Of a DNA stretch of 64,000 nt, positions 55,243-63,459 are shown in pieces. The DNA comes from Limnohabitans sp. Jir61. GTDB taxonomy: Bacteria; Pseudomonadota; Gammaproteobacteria; Burkholderiales; Burkholderiaceae_C. The stretch lies in NCBI RefSeq assembly GCF_003063545.1, contig NZ_NESD01000002.1, positions 62,001 to 126,000 of the forward strand, given 5' to 3'. Position numbers and translations under genes: made by a program. Every line of letters begins with the position of its first letter. Within the stretch, counting starts at the first letter, position 1. The notes beneath the pieces were generated by a model that worked only from the letters and a program-made list of their open reading frames with translations, did no database searches and had not been told where the DNA came from.

Positions 55243-56006
55243 AGTCTAGACGATTGGGATATGCGCTCTAGCCGGAACTGCAGGCCTCAATCCACTCCAG
55301 CTTTTGTGAGTCTAGACGATTGGGATATGCGCTCTAGCCGGAACAACGACTGCCTGCATACGATGAATTTTCGGAGTCTAGACGATTGGGATATGCGCTC
55401 TAGCCGGAACAACAGGGCGAAGCATTGAAGAACAATTCCGAGTCTAGACGATTGGGATATGCGCTCTAGCCGGAACGATGGCACTACCTTTACGGTGGCA
55501 GATGTGAGTCTAGACGATTGGGATATGCGCTCTAGCCGGAACACATTGCGCAAGTTGTGCACAGTGCGCTTTAGTCTAGACGATTGGGATATGCGCTCTA
55601 GCCGGAACCCACCGCGAACCAGTTACGAGCGTCACGGCCAAGTCTAGACGATTGGGATATGCGCTCTAGCCGGAACTTGCGTGGTGCCGAACGTATGACA
55701 ACAACAAGTCTAGACGATTGGGATATGCGCTCTAGCCGGAACCATCGCTGGCAGCAGCCACGCATCCATCAGAGTCTAGACGATTGGGATATGCGCTCTA
55801 GCCGGAACCTCATGCTGGCCTTTGCCGAAGGTGCAGACAGTCTAGACGATTGGGATATGCGCTCTAGCCGGAACTGAACACATGAGCTTGAGACTTTGAT
55901 GCACAGTCTAGACGATTGGGATATGCGCTCTAGCCGGAACTACAAAGACGCGCCTCGCCGCTTGGGCCGCAGTCTAGACGATTGGGATATGCGCTCGAAG
56001 TAATAA
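55243..56006 (-). CRISPR. CRISPR array, 12 repeats (last degenerate), 11 spacers
   Basis: Repeats of 36 bases start at 55243, 55309, 55375, 55441, 55507, 55573, 55641, 55707, 55773, 55839, 55905 and 55971. The first eleven are identical, with the central core CGATTGGGATATGCGCTCTA. The twelfth keeps bases 1-26 and then diverges (55997-56006). Ten spacers are 30 bases; spacer 6 (55609-55640) is 32. The plus-strand repeat begins AGTCTAGACG and ends AGCCGGAAC. The transcribed strand is inferred as minus from the tracrRNA, so each crRNA repeat begins GTTCCGGC, as type II repeats usually begin GTT. Perfect repeats suggest a live, recently maintained array. The right end touches the polA terminator. 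Confidence 0.97.
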
Positions 56007-56034
56007 AAAAACACGGCCCTCAAAAGAGGGCCGT
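56004..56034 (-). terminator. terminator of polA
   Basis: On the minus strand ACGGCCCTC / GAGGGCCGT (9 bp, loop TTTT) is followed by GTTTTTTTATT. It lies 26 bases after the polA stop and directly beside the degenerate last CRISPR repeat, shielding the array from polA transcripts. Confidence 0.88.
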
Positions 56035-56059
56035 TGAAGCAAGGGTCGCTAAAAGTGAA

Positions 56060-58840
56060 TCAATGCGCCTTATCCCAATTAGGTCCCACCCCCACCTCAG
56101 CCAACAACGGCACTTTCAGCTGCGCCACTTCAGCCATCAGGCGTGGCACTTCGGTGCGGACCCATTCCACTTCTGACTCGGGCACTTCAAACACCAGTTC
56201 ATCGTGCACTTGCATGATGACTTTGGTTTGGCGCTGTTGATCGTCAATGGCTTTTTGCACGGCCACCATGCTCATCTTGATGAGATCGGCAGCTGTGCCT
56301 TGCATGGGCGCATTGATGGCAGCGCGCTCTGCGCCTGCGCGGCGTGGGCCGTTGGGGCTGTTGATTTCGGGCAAGTACAAGCGGCGGCCAAACACGGTTT
56401 CTACATAACCTTGTGCTTTGGCTTGTTCGCGTGTGTCGTCCATGTAGCGCTTCACGCCCGCGAAGCGTTCAAAGTAACGGGTGATGTAGTTCTTGGCCGC
56501 GCTGTTGTCGATGCCCAGCGCTTTGGCCAAACCAAACGCGCTCATGCCGTAGATGAGGCCAAAGTTAATGACCTTCGCATAGCGGCGCTGCTCGGTACTG
56601 ACTGCATCCACACCCACGCCAAACACTTCGGCGGCTGTCGCGCGGTGCACGTCTAAACCATCATGGAATGCTTTGACCAACGCCTCATCACCACTGATGT
56701 GCGCCATGATGCGCAGCTCGATCTGGCTGTAGTCGGCACTGGCTATCACGCAGCCCGCAGGGGCCACAAATGCTTCGCGCACTTTGCGGCCTTCGGCGGT
56801 GCGAATTGGGATGTTCTGCAAGTTGGGGTCGTTGCTAGACAAGCGTCCCGTCACCGCCACGGCTTGTGCGTAGTGCGTGTGCACGCGGCCTGTGCGGGGC
56901 ACGGCCATTTGCGCGAGCTTGTCGGTGTACGTACCTTTGAGTTTGCTAAGGCTACGGTGCTCCAAAATTTTGGCAGGCAGTGGGTAGTCTTCGGCCAATT
57001 TCTCCAGCACTTCTTCGTCGGTGCTGCGTGCGCCGGTGGCGGTTTTTTTGATAACGGGCAAGCCCAGTTTGTCAAAGAAGATTTCGCCCAATTGCTTAGG
57101 GCTGGCCAAGTTAAACGGCTGGCCTGCTATTTCATACGCTTCAGTTTCTAGCTGCACGATGCGTTGGCCCAGCGCGTGGCTTTGTGCGGCGAGTGTGGGT
57201 GCATCAATCAACACACCGTTGCGTTCGATGCGATACAGCGCTTCGCTGCTTTGAATTTCAAGGTCGTAGATGAAGCGCAGTTTGTCGTCGGCTTGCAAAC
57301 GCGGCCACAGCACTTGGTGCACGTCTAGCGTCATGTCGGAGTCTTCGCACGAGTATTCGGTGGCACGCGCCACGTCCACTTGCGAGAACGGAATTTGGTG
57401 CGCGCCTTTGCCGCACAGGTCTTCGTAGTTCAAACCCTTCCGGCCCACATGACGCTCGGCCAAGCTGGCTAACCCGTGAGGCTTGTGCACTTCCAGCACA
57501 TAGCTTTCCAGCATGGTGTCGTGCGCGTAGCCCTTTACCTCAATGCCGTGGTTGGCCATCACATGGCGGTCATATTTGATGTGTTGGCCTAGCTTCTTGA
57601 TGCCGGCGTTTTCAAACCAAGGCTTGAGTTTGGCCAGCACTTCATTGATGGGCAACTGCGTAGGTGCATCACCATAGCTGTGCGCCAGCGGGATGTAGCA
57701 AGCCTCGCCCGGCTTGACCGAAAAACTCAGGCCCACAATCTCGGCGCGCATGGCGTCGAGCGATGTGGTCTCGGTGTCAAACGCCACTAGCTCGGCTGCA
57801 TTGAGTTTAGCCAGCCATGTGTCAAACATGGCCCAGTCCAGCACGCAGTCGTAATGCTTGTCAGTCACGGTAGATACCGTGGGTTCGGGTTCGTCAAACA
57901 GGCTGGGATTGGGTTCAAACTTCGGCTTAGCCTCTGATGCTCCAGCCGAATCACCACCTTCGCTGATGGCGCGGGCCAAACCTTTGAAGCCATAGGTTTC
58001 GTAAAAGGTTTTGAGTGCAGGCTTGTCAGGCTCAGCCAAGTGCAGCGCATCGAGTGCGGGCAAGTTGGGCACGTAGGCAGATAAATCGCAATCGGTTTTC
58101 ATGGTCACCAGCTGGCGGCCTGTGGGCAGCCACTCAACGGCTTGACGTAAGTTCTCACCCGCCACGCCTTTGATGGCGCTGGCGTTTTGCAGCAAGTTAT
58201 CAAGCGAGCCGTATTCCATCAGCCACTTAGCCGCGGTCTTGGGGCCCACCTTGGCCACACCGGGCACGTTATCCACCGTGTCGCCCACCAAGGTTTGATA
58301 GTCGATCATCAAATTCGGCGGCACGCCAAACTCGGCGGTCACGCCGGCCACGTCGCGCTTCTTGCCGTTCATGGTGTCCATGATGGTGATGTGTTCGTTC
58401 ACCAACTGGCTCAAATCTTTGTCACCGCTCGACACCACCACCGTCACGCCTTGCTTGGCAGCGGTCACAGCAAGTGTGGCAATCACGTCGTCAGCCTCAA
58501 CGCCCGGCACATCCAGCACCGTCCAGCCCAACATGCGCACCATGGCGTGGATGGGTTCGATTTGCGAGCGCAAGTCATCGGGCATGGGCGAGCGGTTGGC
58601 TTTGTACGCGGGGTACATCTCGTCGCGGAAGGTGGGGCCTTTGGCGTCAAACACGCAAGCAGCCAACTGGGTGGGCACTTCTTTGCGCAAGGCCTGCATC
58701 ATGTTGATCATGCCGCGAATAGCGCCTGTGGCCGCGCTCGTTGGGTCGCCTGGCACAGCGCGCAGGTCGGGCATGGCATGGAAGGCGCGGTAAAGGTAGC
58801 TGGAGCCGTCGACCAGCAGCAATGTTTTGGATTCACTCAT
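56060..58840 (-). CDS. polA: DNA polymerase I
   Basis: A 926-residue repair and Okazaki-fragment polymerase with three active domains. 5'-3' exonuclease: LLVDGSSYLYRAFHA, GVEADDVIATLA, SSGDKDLSQLV, GDTVDNVPGV. 3'-5' exonuclease: AFDTETTSLDAM (acidic DxE kept) and YSCEDSDMTLDV. Polymerase: SADYSQIELRIMAH, RRYAKVINFGLIYGMSAFGLA and MQVHDELVFEVPE, with both metal aspartates. Between them the region GDSAGASEAKPKFEPNPS is a linker. Downstream lies the CRISPR array. Confidence 0.98.
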   Translation of the reverse strand: MSESKTLLLVDGSSYLYRAFHAMPDLRAVPGDPTSAATGAIRGMINMMQALRKEVPTQLAACVFDAKGPTFRDEMYPAYKANRSPMPDDLRSQIEPIHAMVRMLGWTVLDVPGVEADDVIATLAVTAAKQGVTVVVSSGDKDLSQLVNEHITIMDTMNGKKRDVAGVTAEFGVPPNLMIDYQTLVGDTVDNVPGVAKVGPKTAAKWLMEYGSLDNLLQNASAIKGVAGENLRQAVEWLPTGRQLVTMKTDCDLSAYVPNLPALDALHLAEPDKPALKTFYETYGFKGLARAISEGGDSAGASEAKPKFEPNPSLFDEPEPTVSTVTDKHYDCVLDWAMFDTWLAKLNAAELVAFDTETTSLDAMRAEIVGLSFSVKPGEACYIPLAHSYGDAPTQLPINEVLAKLKPWFENAGIKKLGQHIKYDRHVMANHGIEVKGYAHDTMLESYVLEVHKPHGLASLAERHVGRKGLNYEDLCGKGAHQIPFSQVDVARATEYSCEDSDMTLDVHQVLWPRLQADDKLRFIYDLEIQSSEALYRIERNGVLIDAPTLAAQSHALGQRIVQLETEAYEIAGQPFNLASPKQLGEIFFDKLGLPVIKKTATGARSTDEEVLEKLAEDYPLPAKILEHRSLSKLKGTYTDKLAQMAVPRTGRVHTHYAQAVAVTGRLSSNDPNLQNIPIRTAEGRKVREAFVAPAGCVIASADYSQIELRIMAHISGDEALVKAFHDGLDVHRATAAEVFGVGVDAVSTEQRRYAKVINFGLIYGMSAFGLAKALGIDNSAAKNYITRYFERFAGVKRYMDDTREQAKAQGYVETVFGRRLYLPEINSPNGPRRAGAERAAINAPMQGTAADLIKMSMVAVQKAIDDQQRQTKVIMQVHDELVFEVPESEVEWVRTEVPRLMAEVAQLKVPLLAEVGVGPNWDKAH

Positions 58841-58880
58841 AACTGTTGATTGTGCCGTGGGTTGTTGCGTGGCCTTTGTG

Positions 58881-59123
58881 CTTTGTTGCTGGGCTCGCTG
58901 GACGCGACTGGTGGGCGTCGCTGCTTCATGCTGGAGTACCAGAAATCATGGCGACGCCCACCAGCCACGCCCAGTCTGCGACATATGTTTTGGCACGCCT
59001 GCAACTCACAACAATGCTTGTCGCAGTCTTGGGGGTTGAGGGATGGGCGGGTGACGATTTCTGGTACCCCAGCATGAGGAACCCGCTCATCCCTCAGCCC
59101 CCAAGCGAGCCCAGCAAAACAAG
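58881..59123. repeat. nested inverted-repeat element (MITE- or REPIN-like), non-coding
   Basis: This fills most of the 341-base gap between polA and thrB. Outer arms 58887-58899 and 59104-59116 are a perfect 13-bp inverted repeat (TGCTGGGCTCGCT / its complement), extended imperfectly. Inside are two large hairpins: A, 14 bp perfect (58908-58921 with 58951-58964, loop 29), and B, 22 positions with two G-T wobbles (59031-59052 with 59081-59102, loop 28). The loops of A and B are themselves complementary over 21 bases with one wobble (58927-58947 and 59056-59076). TCTGCGAC/GTCGCAG near the centre is a further pair. As the whole is near-palindromic, open frames on both strands look alike; they are not taken as genes. 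Confidence 0.75.
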
Positions 59124-59181
59124 CCAAACTGTCACCTAAGCGCCAACTACAATGTGCGAACTTTTTAATCCCTTGGCAGTC

Positions 59182-60144
59182 ATGGCAGTTTTTACCGAAG
59201 TTTCAGAGTCCTCCGCGCAAGAACTGCTGACCCAACTCAAGCTTGGCGAGTTGGTGGAGCTCAAAGGCATCCAAGGCGGGATTGAAAACACCAATTACTT
59301 CCTCACCAGCAGCACCGGCCAATACGTGCTCACGCTGTTTGAGCGCCTCACGCACGCGCAACTGCCGTTTTATCTGTACCTGATGAAACACTTGGCACAA
59401 GGCGGTATTCCTGTGCCAGACCCTATGTCTAACCAAGACGGCGACATTTTGCTCACCGTTGAAGGCAAGCCTGCTGCGGTGGTCAACCGCCTGCGCGGCA
59501 AAAGCGAACTGGCCCCCACAGTTGCACACTGCGCCGCTGTGGGTGACATGCTGGCCCGCATGCACTTGGCTGGCCGCGACTACAACCGCCAACAGCCCAA
59601 CTTGCGCGGCCTGCCTTGGTGGAACGAGACAGTGCCTGTGGTGCTGCCGTATTTGAACGAATCACAAGCTGCACTCATTCAAACCGAGCTGGCCTATCAA
59701 AACCACACTGCAGCCTCGTCGGCCTACACCGCCCTGCCCCGTGGCCCTGTGCATGCCGACTTGTTCCGCGACAACGTGATGTTTGATGGCACACCAGAAG
59801 CGCCCGAGCTGAGTGGTTTCTTCGACTTTTACTTTGCAGGCGTAGACACTTGGTTGTTTGATGTGGCTGTGTGTTTGAACGACTGGTGCATCACCCACGC
59901 CGAGGGCACGCATGATGCGGCTAAGGCGCAAGCGTTCATCGACGCTTATCAAGCAGTGCGCCCCTTCACACCGGCTGAGCGCCAGCTGCTCAACCCCATG
60001 TTGCGTGCAGGCGCCTTGCGTTTTTGGACGTCTCGCCTGTGGGACTTCTATCTGCCACGCGAAGCCAGCATGTTGCAACCCCACGATCCGACACACTTTG
60101 AGCGTGTGTTGCGCCAACGTGTGGCACACCCTGTCACACTCTGA
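59182..60144 (+). CDS. thrB: homoserine kinase (ThrB, APH-fold type)
   Basis: A 320-residue kinase making O-phosphohomoserine for threonine. It is of the aminoglycoside-phosphotransferase-like fold used by many betaproteobacteria and pseudomonads, not the GHMP fold of E. coli. GIQGGIENTNYFLTS, the catalytic loop GPVHADLFRDNVMF and SGFFDFYFAGVDTWLFDVAV (metal Asp) are visible. Start at 59182 gives the usual MAVFTEVS lead; an upstream ATG (59152) is less likely. Four bases before the next gene. Confidence 0.95.
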   Translation: MAVFTEVSESSAQELLTQLKLGELVELKGIQGGIENTNYFLTSSTGQYVLTLFERLTHAQLPFYLYLMKHLAQGGIPVPDPMSNQDGDILLTVEGKPAAVVNRLRGKSELAPTVAHCAAVGDMLARMHLAGRDYNRQQPNLRGLPWWNETVPVVLPYLNESQAALIQTELAYQNHTAASSAYTALPRGPVHADLFRDNVMFDGTPEAPELSGFFDFYFAGVDTWLFDVAVCLNDWCITHAEGTHDAAKAQAFIDAYQAVRPFTPAERQLLNPMLRAGALRFWTSRLWDFYLPREASMLQPHDPTHFERVLRQRVAHPVTL

Positions 60145-60147
60145 GCT

Positions 60148-60924
60148 ATGAAACTCAACGTCGTCCCCGCAAAAACTGGCTCGCTCTGGGTGCGCCAAGG
60201 CATTCGCGCTTTTTGGAAGCAACCACTGGCACTCACCGGTTTGTTCTTCATGTTCATGGCAAGCATGTCCATACTGTCCATCGTGCCTGTGTTGGGTGGC
60301 TTCTTAGCTTTGATGTTGTTACCAGCGATGTCGCTCGGCTTGATGGCCGCCACACGCGAAGTGGAGCTAGGCAAGTTCCCGATGCCCTTCATCTTGGCCG
60401 CAGGTTTTAGAACAGGCCAAGAAGGCAAACGCAACATGATCGTGTTGGGCCTGATCTACGCGTTGTGCTTTGTGGGCGTGATGGGCTTGTCCACCTTGGT
60501 CGACGGTGGTGACTTTGCGAAGTTGTATTTGATGGGTGGCTCACTCGAGATGGACACCTTGATGAAGCCCGAGTTTCAAAACGCGATGTGGCTCTCGCTC
60601 ATGTTGTATTTACCGTTGTCCATTGTGTTTTGGCACTCGCCTGCCCTCACACATTGGAACGGCGTACCTGTGACCAAGAGTTTGTTCTTCAGCACAGTCG
60701 CATGCCTGAGCAACTGGCGTGCGTTTTTGGTGTTTGGCTTGATGTGGTCTTTCATCTTCTTGGGCACCACGTTTGGCATCACGCTCATTGGCAGCTTGAT
60801 CGACGACGCCGACTTTGCTGCCATGGCCCTGCTGCCCACCATGCTGATGCTGGCTGCGATGTTTTTTTGCTCGACGTACTACAGCTTCGTAGACTGCTTC
60901 ACGTCGGACACGATTTACGCCTAA
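60148..60924 (+). CDS. BPSS1780-family membrane protein
   Basis: A 258-residue inner-membrane protein with about six helices, resembling the conserved BPSS1780 family of Burkholderiales (KLNVVPAKTGSLWVRQGIRAFWKQPLAL start, PALTHWNGVPVTKSLFFSTVACLSNWRAF, closing SFVDCFT). No activity is known. It follows thrB by three bases and is probably read with it; convergent with uvrD with a 12-base gap and no terminator seen. Confidence 0.82.
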   Translation: MKLNVVPAKTGSLWVRQGIRAFWKQPLALTGLFFMFMASMSILSIVPVLGGFLALMLLPAMSLGLMAATREVELGKFPMPFILAAGFRTGQEGKRNMIVLGLIYALCFVGVMGLSTLVDGGDFAKLYLMGGSLEMDTLMKPEFQNAMWLSLMLYLPLSIVFWHSPALTHWNGVPVTKSLFFSTVACLSNWRAFLVFGLMWSFIFLGTTFGITLIGSLIDDADFAAMALLPTMLMLAAMFFCSTYYSFVDCFTSDTIYA

Positions 60925-60936
60925 AAGGCATCGTGC

Positions 60937-63321
60937 TTACACCTGTGTGAGCTTTGCCACACTCAGCGCCAGCCACTTGGTGCCGTGACGCGGGAAGTTC
61001 ACTTGCGCACGGGCATCGTCACCCACGCCTTCAATGCTCACCACCGCACCCTCGCCAAACTTGGCGTGGAACACCTGCACACCGCTGCGCACCCATGCAT
61101 TCGGCCCACTGGTCACAGGGGCTGCACGCTGAGGCACGGGCTTGGGCGCAACGGCCGTAGCTGCTCCACCACCCCATGCGTTGTTTTGCCAACCGTTGTT
61201 GTTCTGCCAAGCATCACGCCGCGTTGGCATCGCATCTGCAAACGCTGAACGCGCAGGCGTGATCCACTTCATGGTGTGCTCTGGCAGCTCTTCGAAGAAA
61301 CGGCTTTTCAGGTTGTAGCGCGTTTGGCCATGCAGCATGCGGGTTTGCGAATGGCTGAGGTACAAACGCTTGCGCGCACGTGTGATGGCCACATACATGA
61401 GGCGACGTTCTTCTTCAAGGCCGTCAAAGTCGTTCATCGAGTTTTCGTGGGGGAACAAGCCCTCTTCCATACCTGTGATGAACACGCAATCAAACTCCAA
61501 GCCTTTGGATGCATGCACCGTCATCAGCTGAATCGCGTCTTGACCCGCTTGCGCTTGGTTGTCGCCCGACTCCAACGCAGCATGCGTGAGAAAGGCGGCC
61601 AAAGGCGACAGGGTTTCGCCCGTGTCGGCGTTGATCATGGTTTGCGGTGTGGCTGGTGTGTTGCCACCTATAGCTACAGGCTCGCCATGCTCGTCAATGG
61701 GCAAAGCCACGGCATCGCGGCCAAAGCCTTCTTGCGTGACAAAGCTCTCGGCGGCGTTGACCAATTCCTGCAAGTTTTCTATGCGGTCTTGGCCTTCGCG
61801 TTCACCTTGGTAATGCGTGATGAGGCCTGAGTGGTCGAGCAACAGCTCAATAATTTGGCGCAAGTTTTGGCCTTGCGTTTGCTCACGCAGCACATCAATC
61901 TTGGCCACAAAGGCGCTGAGGTTGGCGCCTGCTTTGCCAGCCACGGCAGCCACGGCATCGCTCATGGCGCAGCCCATGGCGCGGGATGCGTCTTGCAGCT
62001 GCTCGATGCTGCGTGCACCAATGCCACGCGGCGGGAAGTTGACCACGCGCATGAAGCTGGTGTCGTCGCGTGGGTTTTCTAGCAAGCGCAAATAGGCCAA
62101 TGCGTGTTTGATTTCGGCGCGTTCGAAGAAGCGCAAACCGCCGTACACACGGTAAGGCATGGCAGCGTTGAACAGCGCGGTTTCAATCACACGGCTTTGT
62201 GCGTTGCTGCGGTAGAGCACAGCAATTTCGCTGCGGTGTTGAACGCCATTTGCGCCATCGCCATTTTGGCCATCGCGCAAGAGCTGCTTCATTTCTTCCA
62301 CCATCCATTGCGCTTCCGCAAAGTCGGTGGGCGACTCATACACACGCACGGGCTCGCCAGCGCCCTGCGTGGTGTGCAGGTTTTTACCCAAACGGCCTTT
62401 GTTGTGGCTGATGAGGTGGTTGGCACTGTCCAAGATGTTGCTGAAGCTGCGGTAGTTTTGCTCGAGCTTGATTTGGTGCGTCACGTTGTACTCGCGCACA
62501 AAGTCGGCCATGTTGCCCACGCGTGCGCCACGGAAGGCGTAAATGCTTTGGTCATCGTCGCCCACAGCCAAGATAGCCCCGCCGCCTTGGTCTACAGGCC
62601 CTGCGAGTTGTTTGAGCCATGCGTATTGCAGCTTGTTGGTGTCTTGAAACTCGTCTACCAAGATGTGTTGAAAGCGGCGGCGGTAGTGTTCGCGCAGCGG
62701 ATCGTTGTCGCGCAGCAGCTCGTATGAGCGCAGCATGAGTTCTCCAAAGTCCACCACGCCTTCGCGTTGGCATTGGGCTTCGTACAGCTCGTACAGCTCC
62801 ACGCGTTTGCGGTCGTCGGGGTCGCGGGCCACGACGTCTTTGGGGCGTAAGCCGTCTTCTTTGCAACCGGCGATGAAGCGCATGGTTTCTTTGGGTGGAA
62901 AACGCTCGTCATCCACATTGAACTGTTTGCTCAGGCGCTTGATGGCGCTGAGCTGGTCTTGGGTGTCCAAGATTTGAAAAGACTGGGGCAAGTTGGCCAG
63001 TTTCCAGTGCGCGCGCAAAAAGCGGTTGCACAGCCCGTGAAACGTGCCCACCCACATGCCGCGCACACTGACTGGCAGCATGGCCGACAAACGCGTGAGC
63101 ATTTCTTTGGCCGCCTTGTTGGTAAAGGTCACGGCCAACAAACCGCCTGGCGACACCTGCCCCGTTTGCATGAGCCACGCAATGCGCGTGGTCAGCACCC
63201 GCGTCTTACCCGACCCTGCCCCCGCCAAGATAAGGGCATGCGCCTGCGGCAACGTGACTGCGGCGGCTTGCTCGTTATTGAGGCCTTGGAGCAAGGGGGA
63301 TGTGTGGGGGGTGGAATGCAT
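60937..63321 (-). CDS. uvrD: UvrD-family DNA helicase II
   Basis: A 794-residue superfamily 1A helicase for nucleotide excision and mismatch repair. Motif I AGAGSGKTRVL, Ia LLAVTFTNKAAKEM, II ILVDEFQDTN, III AVGDDDQSIYAFRGA, IV LEQNYRS, V LMTVHASKGLEFDCVF, VI RRLMYVAITRARKRLYL. The C-terminal end has the GVQVFHAKFGEGAV RNA-polymerase/UvrB-binding Tudor-like domain. An Asn/Trp-rich linker (WQNNNGWQNNAWGG) precedes it. Confidence 0.97.
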   Translation of the reverse strand: MHSTPHTSPLLQGLNNEQAAAVTLPQAHALILAGAGSGKTRVLTTRIAWLMQTGQVSPGGLLAVTFTNKAAKEMLTRLSAMLPVSVRGMWVGTFHGLCNRFLRAHWKLANLPQSFQILDTQDQLSAIKRLSKQFNVDDERFPPKETMRFIAGCKEDGLRPKDVVARDPDDRKRVELYELYEAQCQREGVVDFGELMLRSYELLRDNDPLREHYRRRFQHILVDEFQDTNKLQYAWLKQLAGPVDQGGGAILAVGDDDQSIYAFRGARVGNMADFVREYNVTHQIKLEQNYRSFSNILDSANHLISHNKGRLGKNLHTTQGAGEPVRVYESPTDFAEAQWMVEEMKQLLRDGQNGDGANGVQHRSEIAVLYRSNAQSRVIETALFNAAMPYRVYGGLRFFERAEIKHALAYLRLLENPRDDTSFMRVVNFPPRGIGARSIEQLQDASRAMGCAMSDAVAAVAGKAGANLSAFVAKIDVLREQTQGQNLRQIIELLLDHSGLITHYQGEREGQDRIENLQELVNAAESFVTQEGFGRDAVALPIDEHGEPVAIGGNTPATPQTMINADTGETLSPLAAFLTHAALESGDNQAQAGQDAIQLMTVHASKGLEFDCVFITGMEEGLFPHENSMNDFDGLEEERRLMYVAITRARKRLYLSHSQTRMLHGQTRYNLKSRFFEELPEHTMKWITPARSAFADAMPTRRDAWQNNNGWQNNAWGGGAATAVAPKPVPQRAAPVTSGPNAWVRSGVQVFHAKFGEGAVVSIEGVGDDARAQVNFPRHGTKWLALSVAKLTQV

Positions 63322-63371
63322 CGAAAGATTTTAGGTTTAGAATCAGCCACCGGGCCCAAGATTCTTGCGCT

Positions 63372-63410
63372 CGGTTTTTTTATGTCTGCTATTTGCGCCT
63401 AAAAAAACCG
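63372..63410 (+). promoter_or_regulatory. hairpin in the guaC leader
   Basis: CGGTTTTTTTA (63372-63382) pairs perfectly over 11 bases with TAAAAAAACCG (63400-63410), loop 17 bases, 50 bases before the guaC start. It is not followed by a T-run on the plus strand. No known purine-riboswitch core was recognised. Confidence 0.4.
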
Positions 63411-63459
63411 GCCAAGCCAAGCGCTCAATCTTCGAACGTTATTTTCTGGAGCTTGGGAA

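Noticed and set aside
55809..55838. Spacer 9 resembling tyrA near 24036 (possible self-targeting)
   Set aside because: Only about 15 consecutive bases agree (CATGCTGGCCTTTGC) and the rest diverges; too short for a protospacer.
55171..55877. Open frames on both strands with a repeating SLDDWDMRSSRN or LERISQSSRL peptide
   Set aside because: They are translations of the CRISPR repeats; the 66-base period is a multiple of three, so frames stay open by chance.
58837..59139. Two similar ~96-codon frames on opposite strands between polA and thrB
   Set aside because: They resemble each other only because the DNA is near-palindromic; no ribosome sites or protein-like composition were seen.
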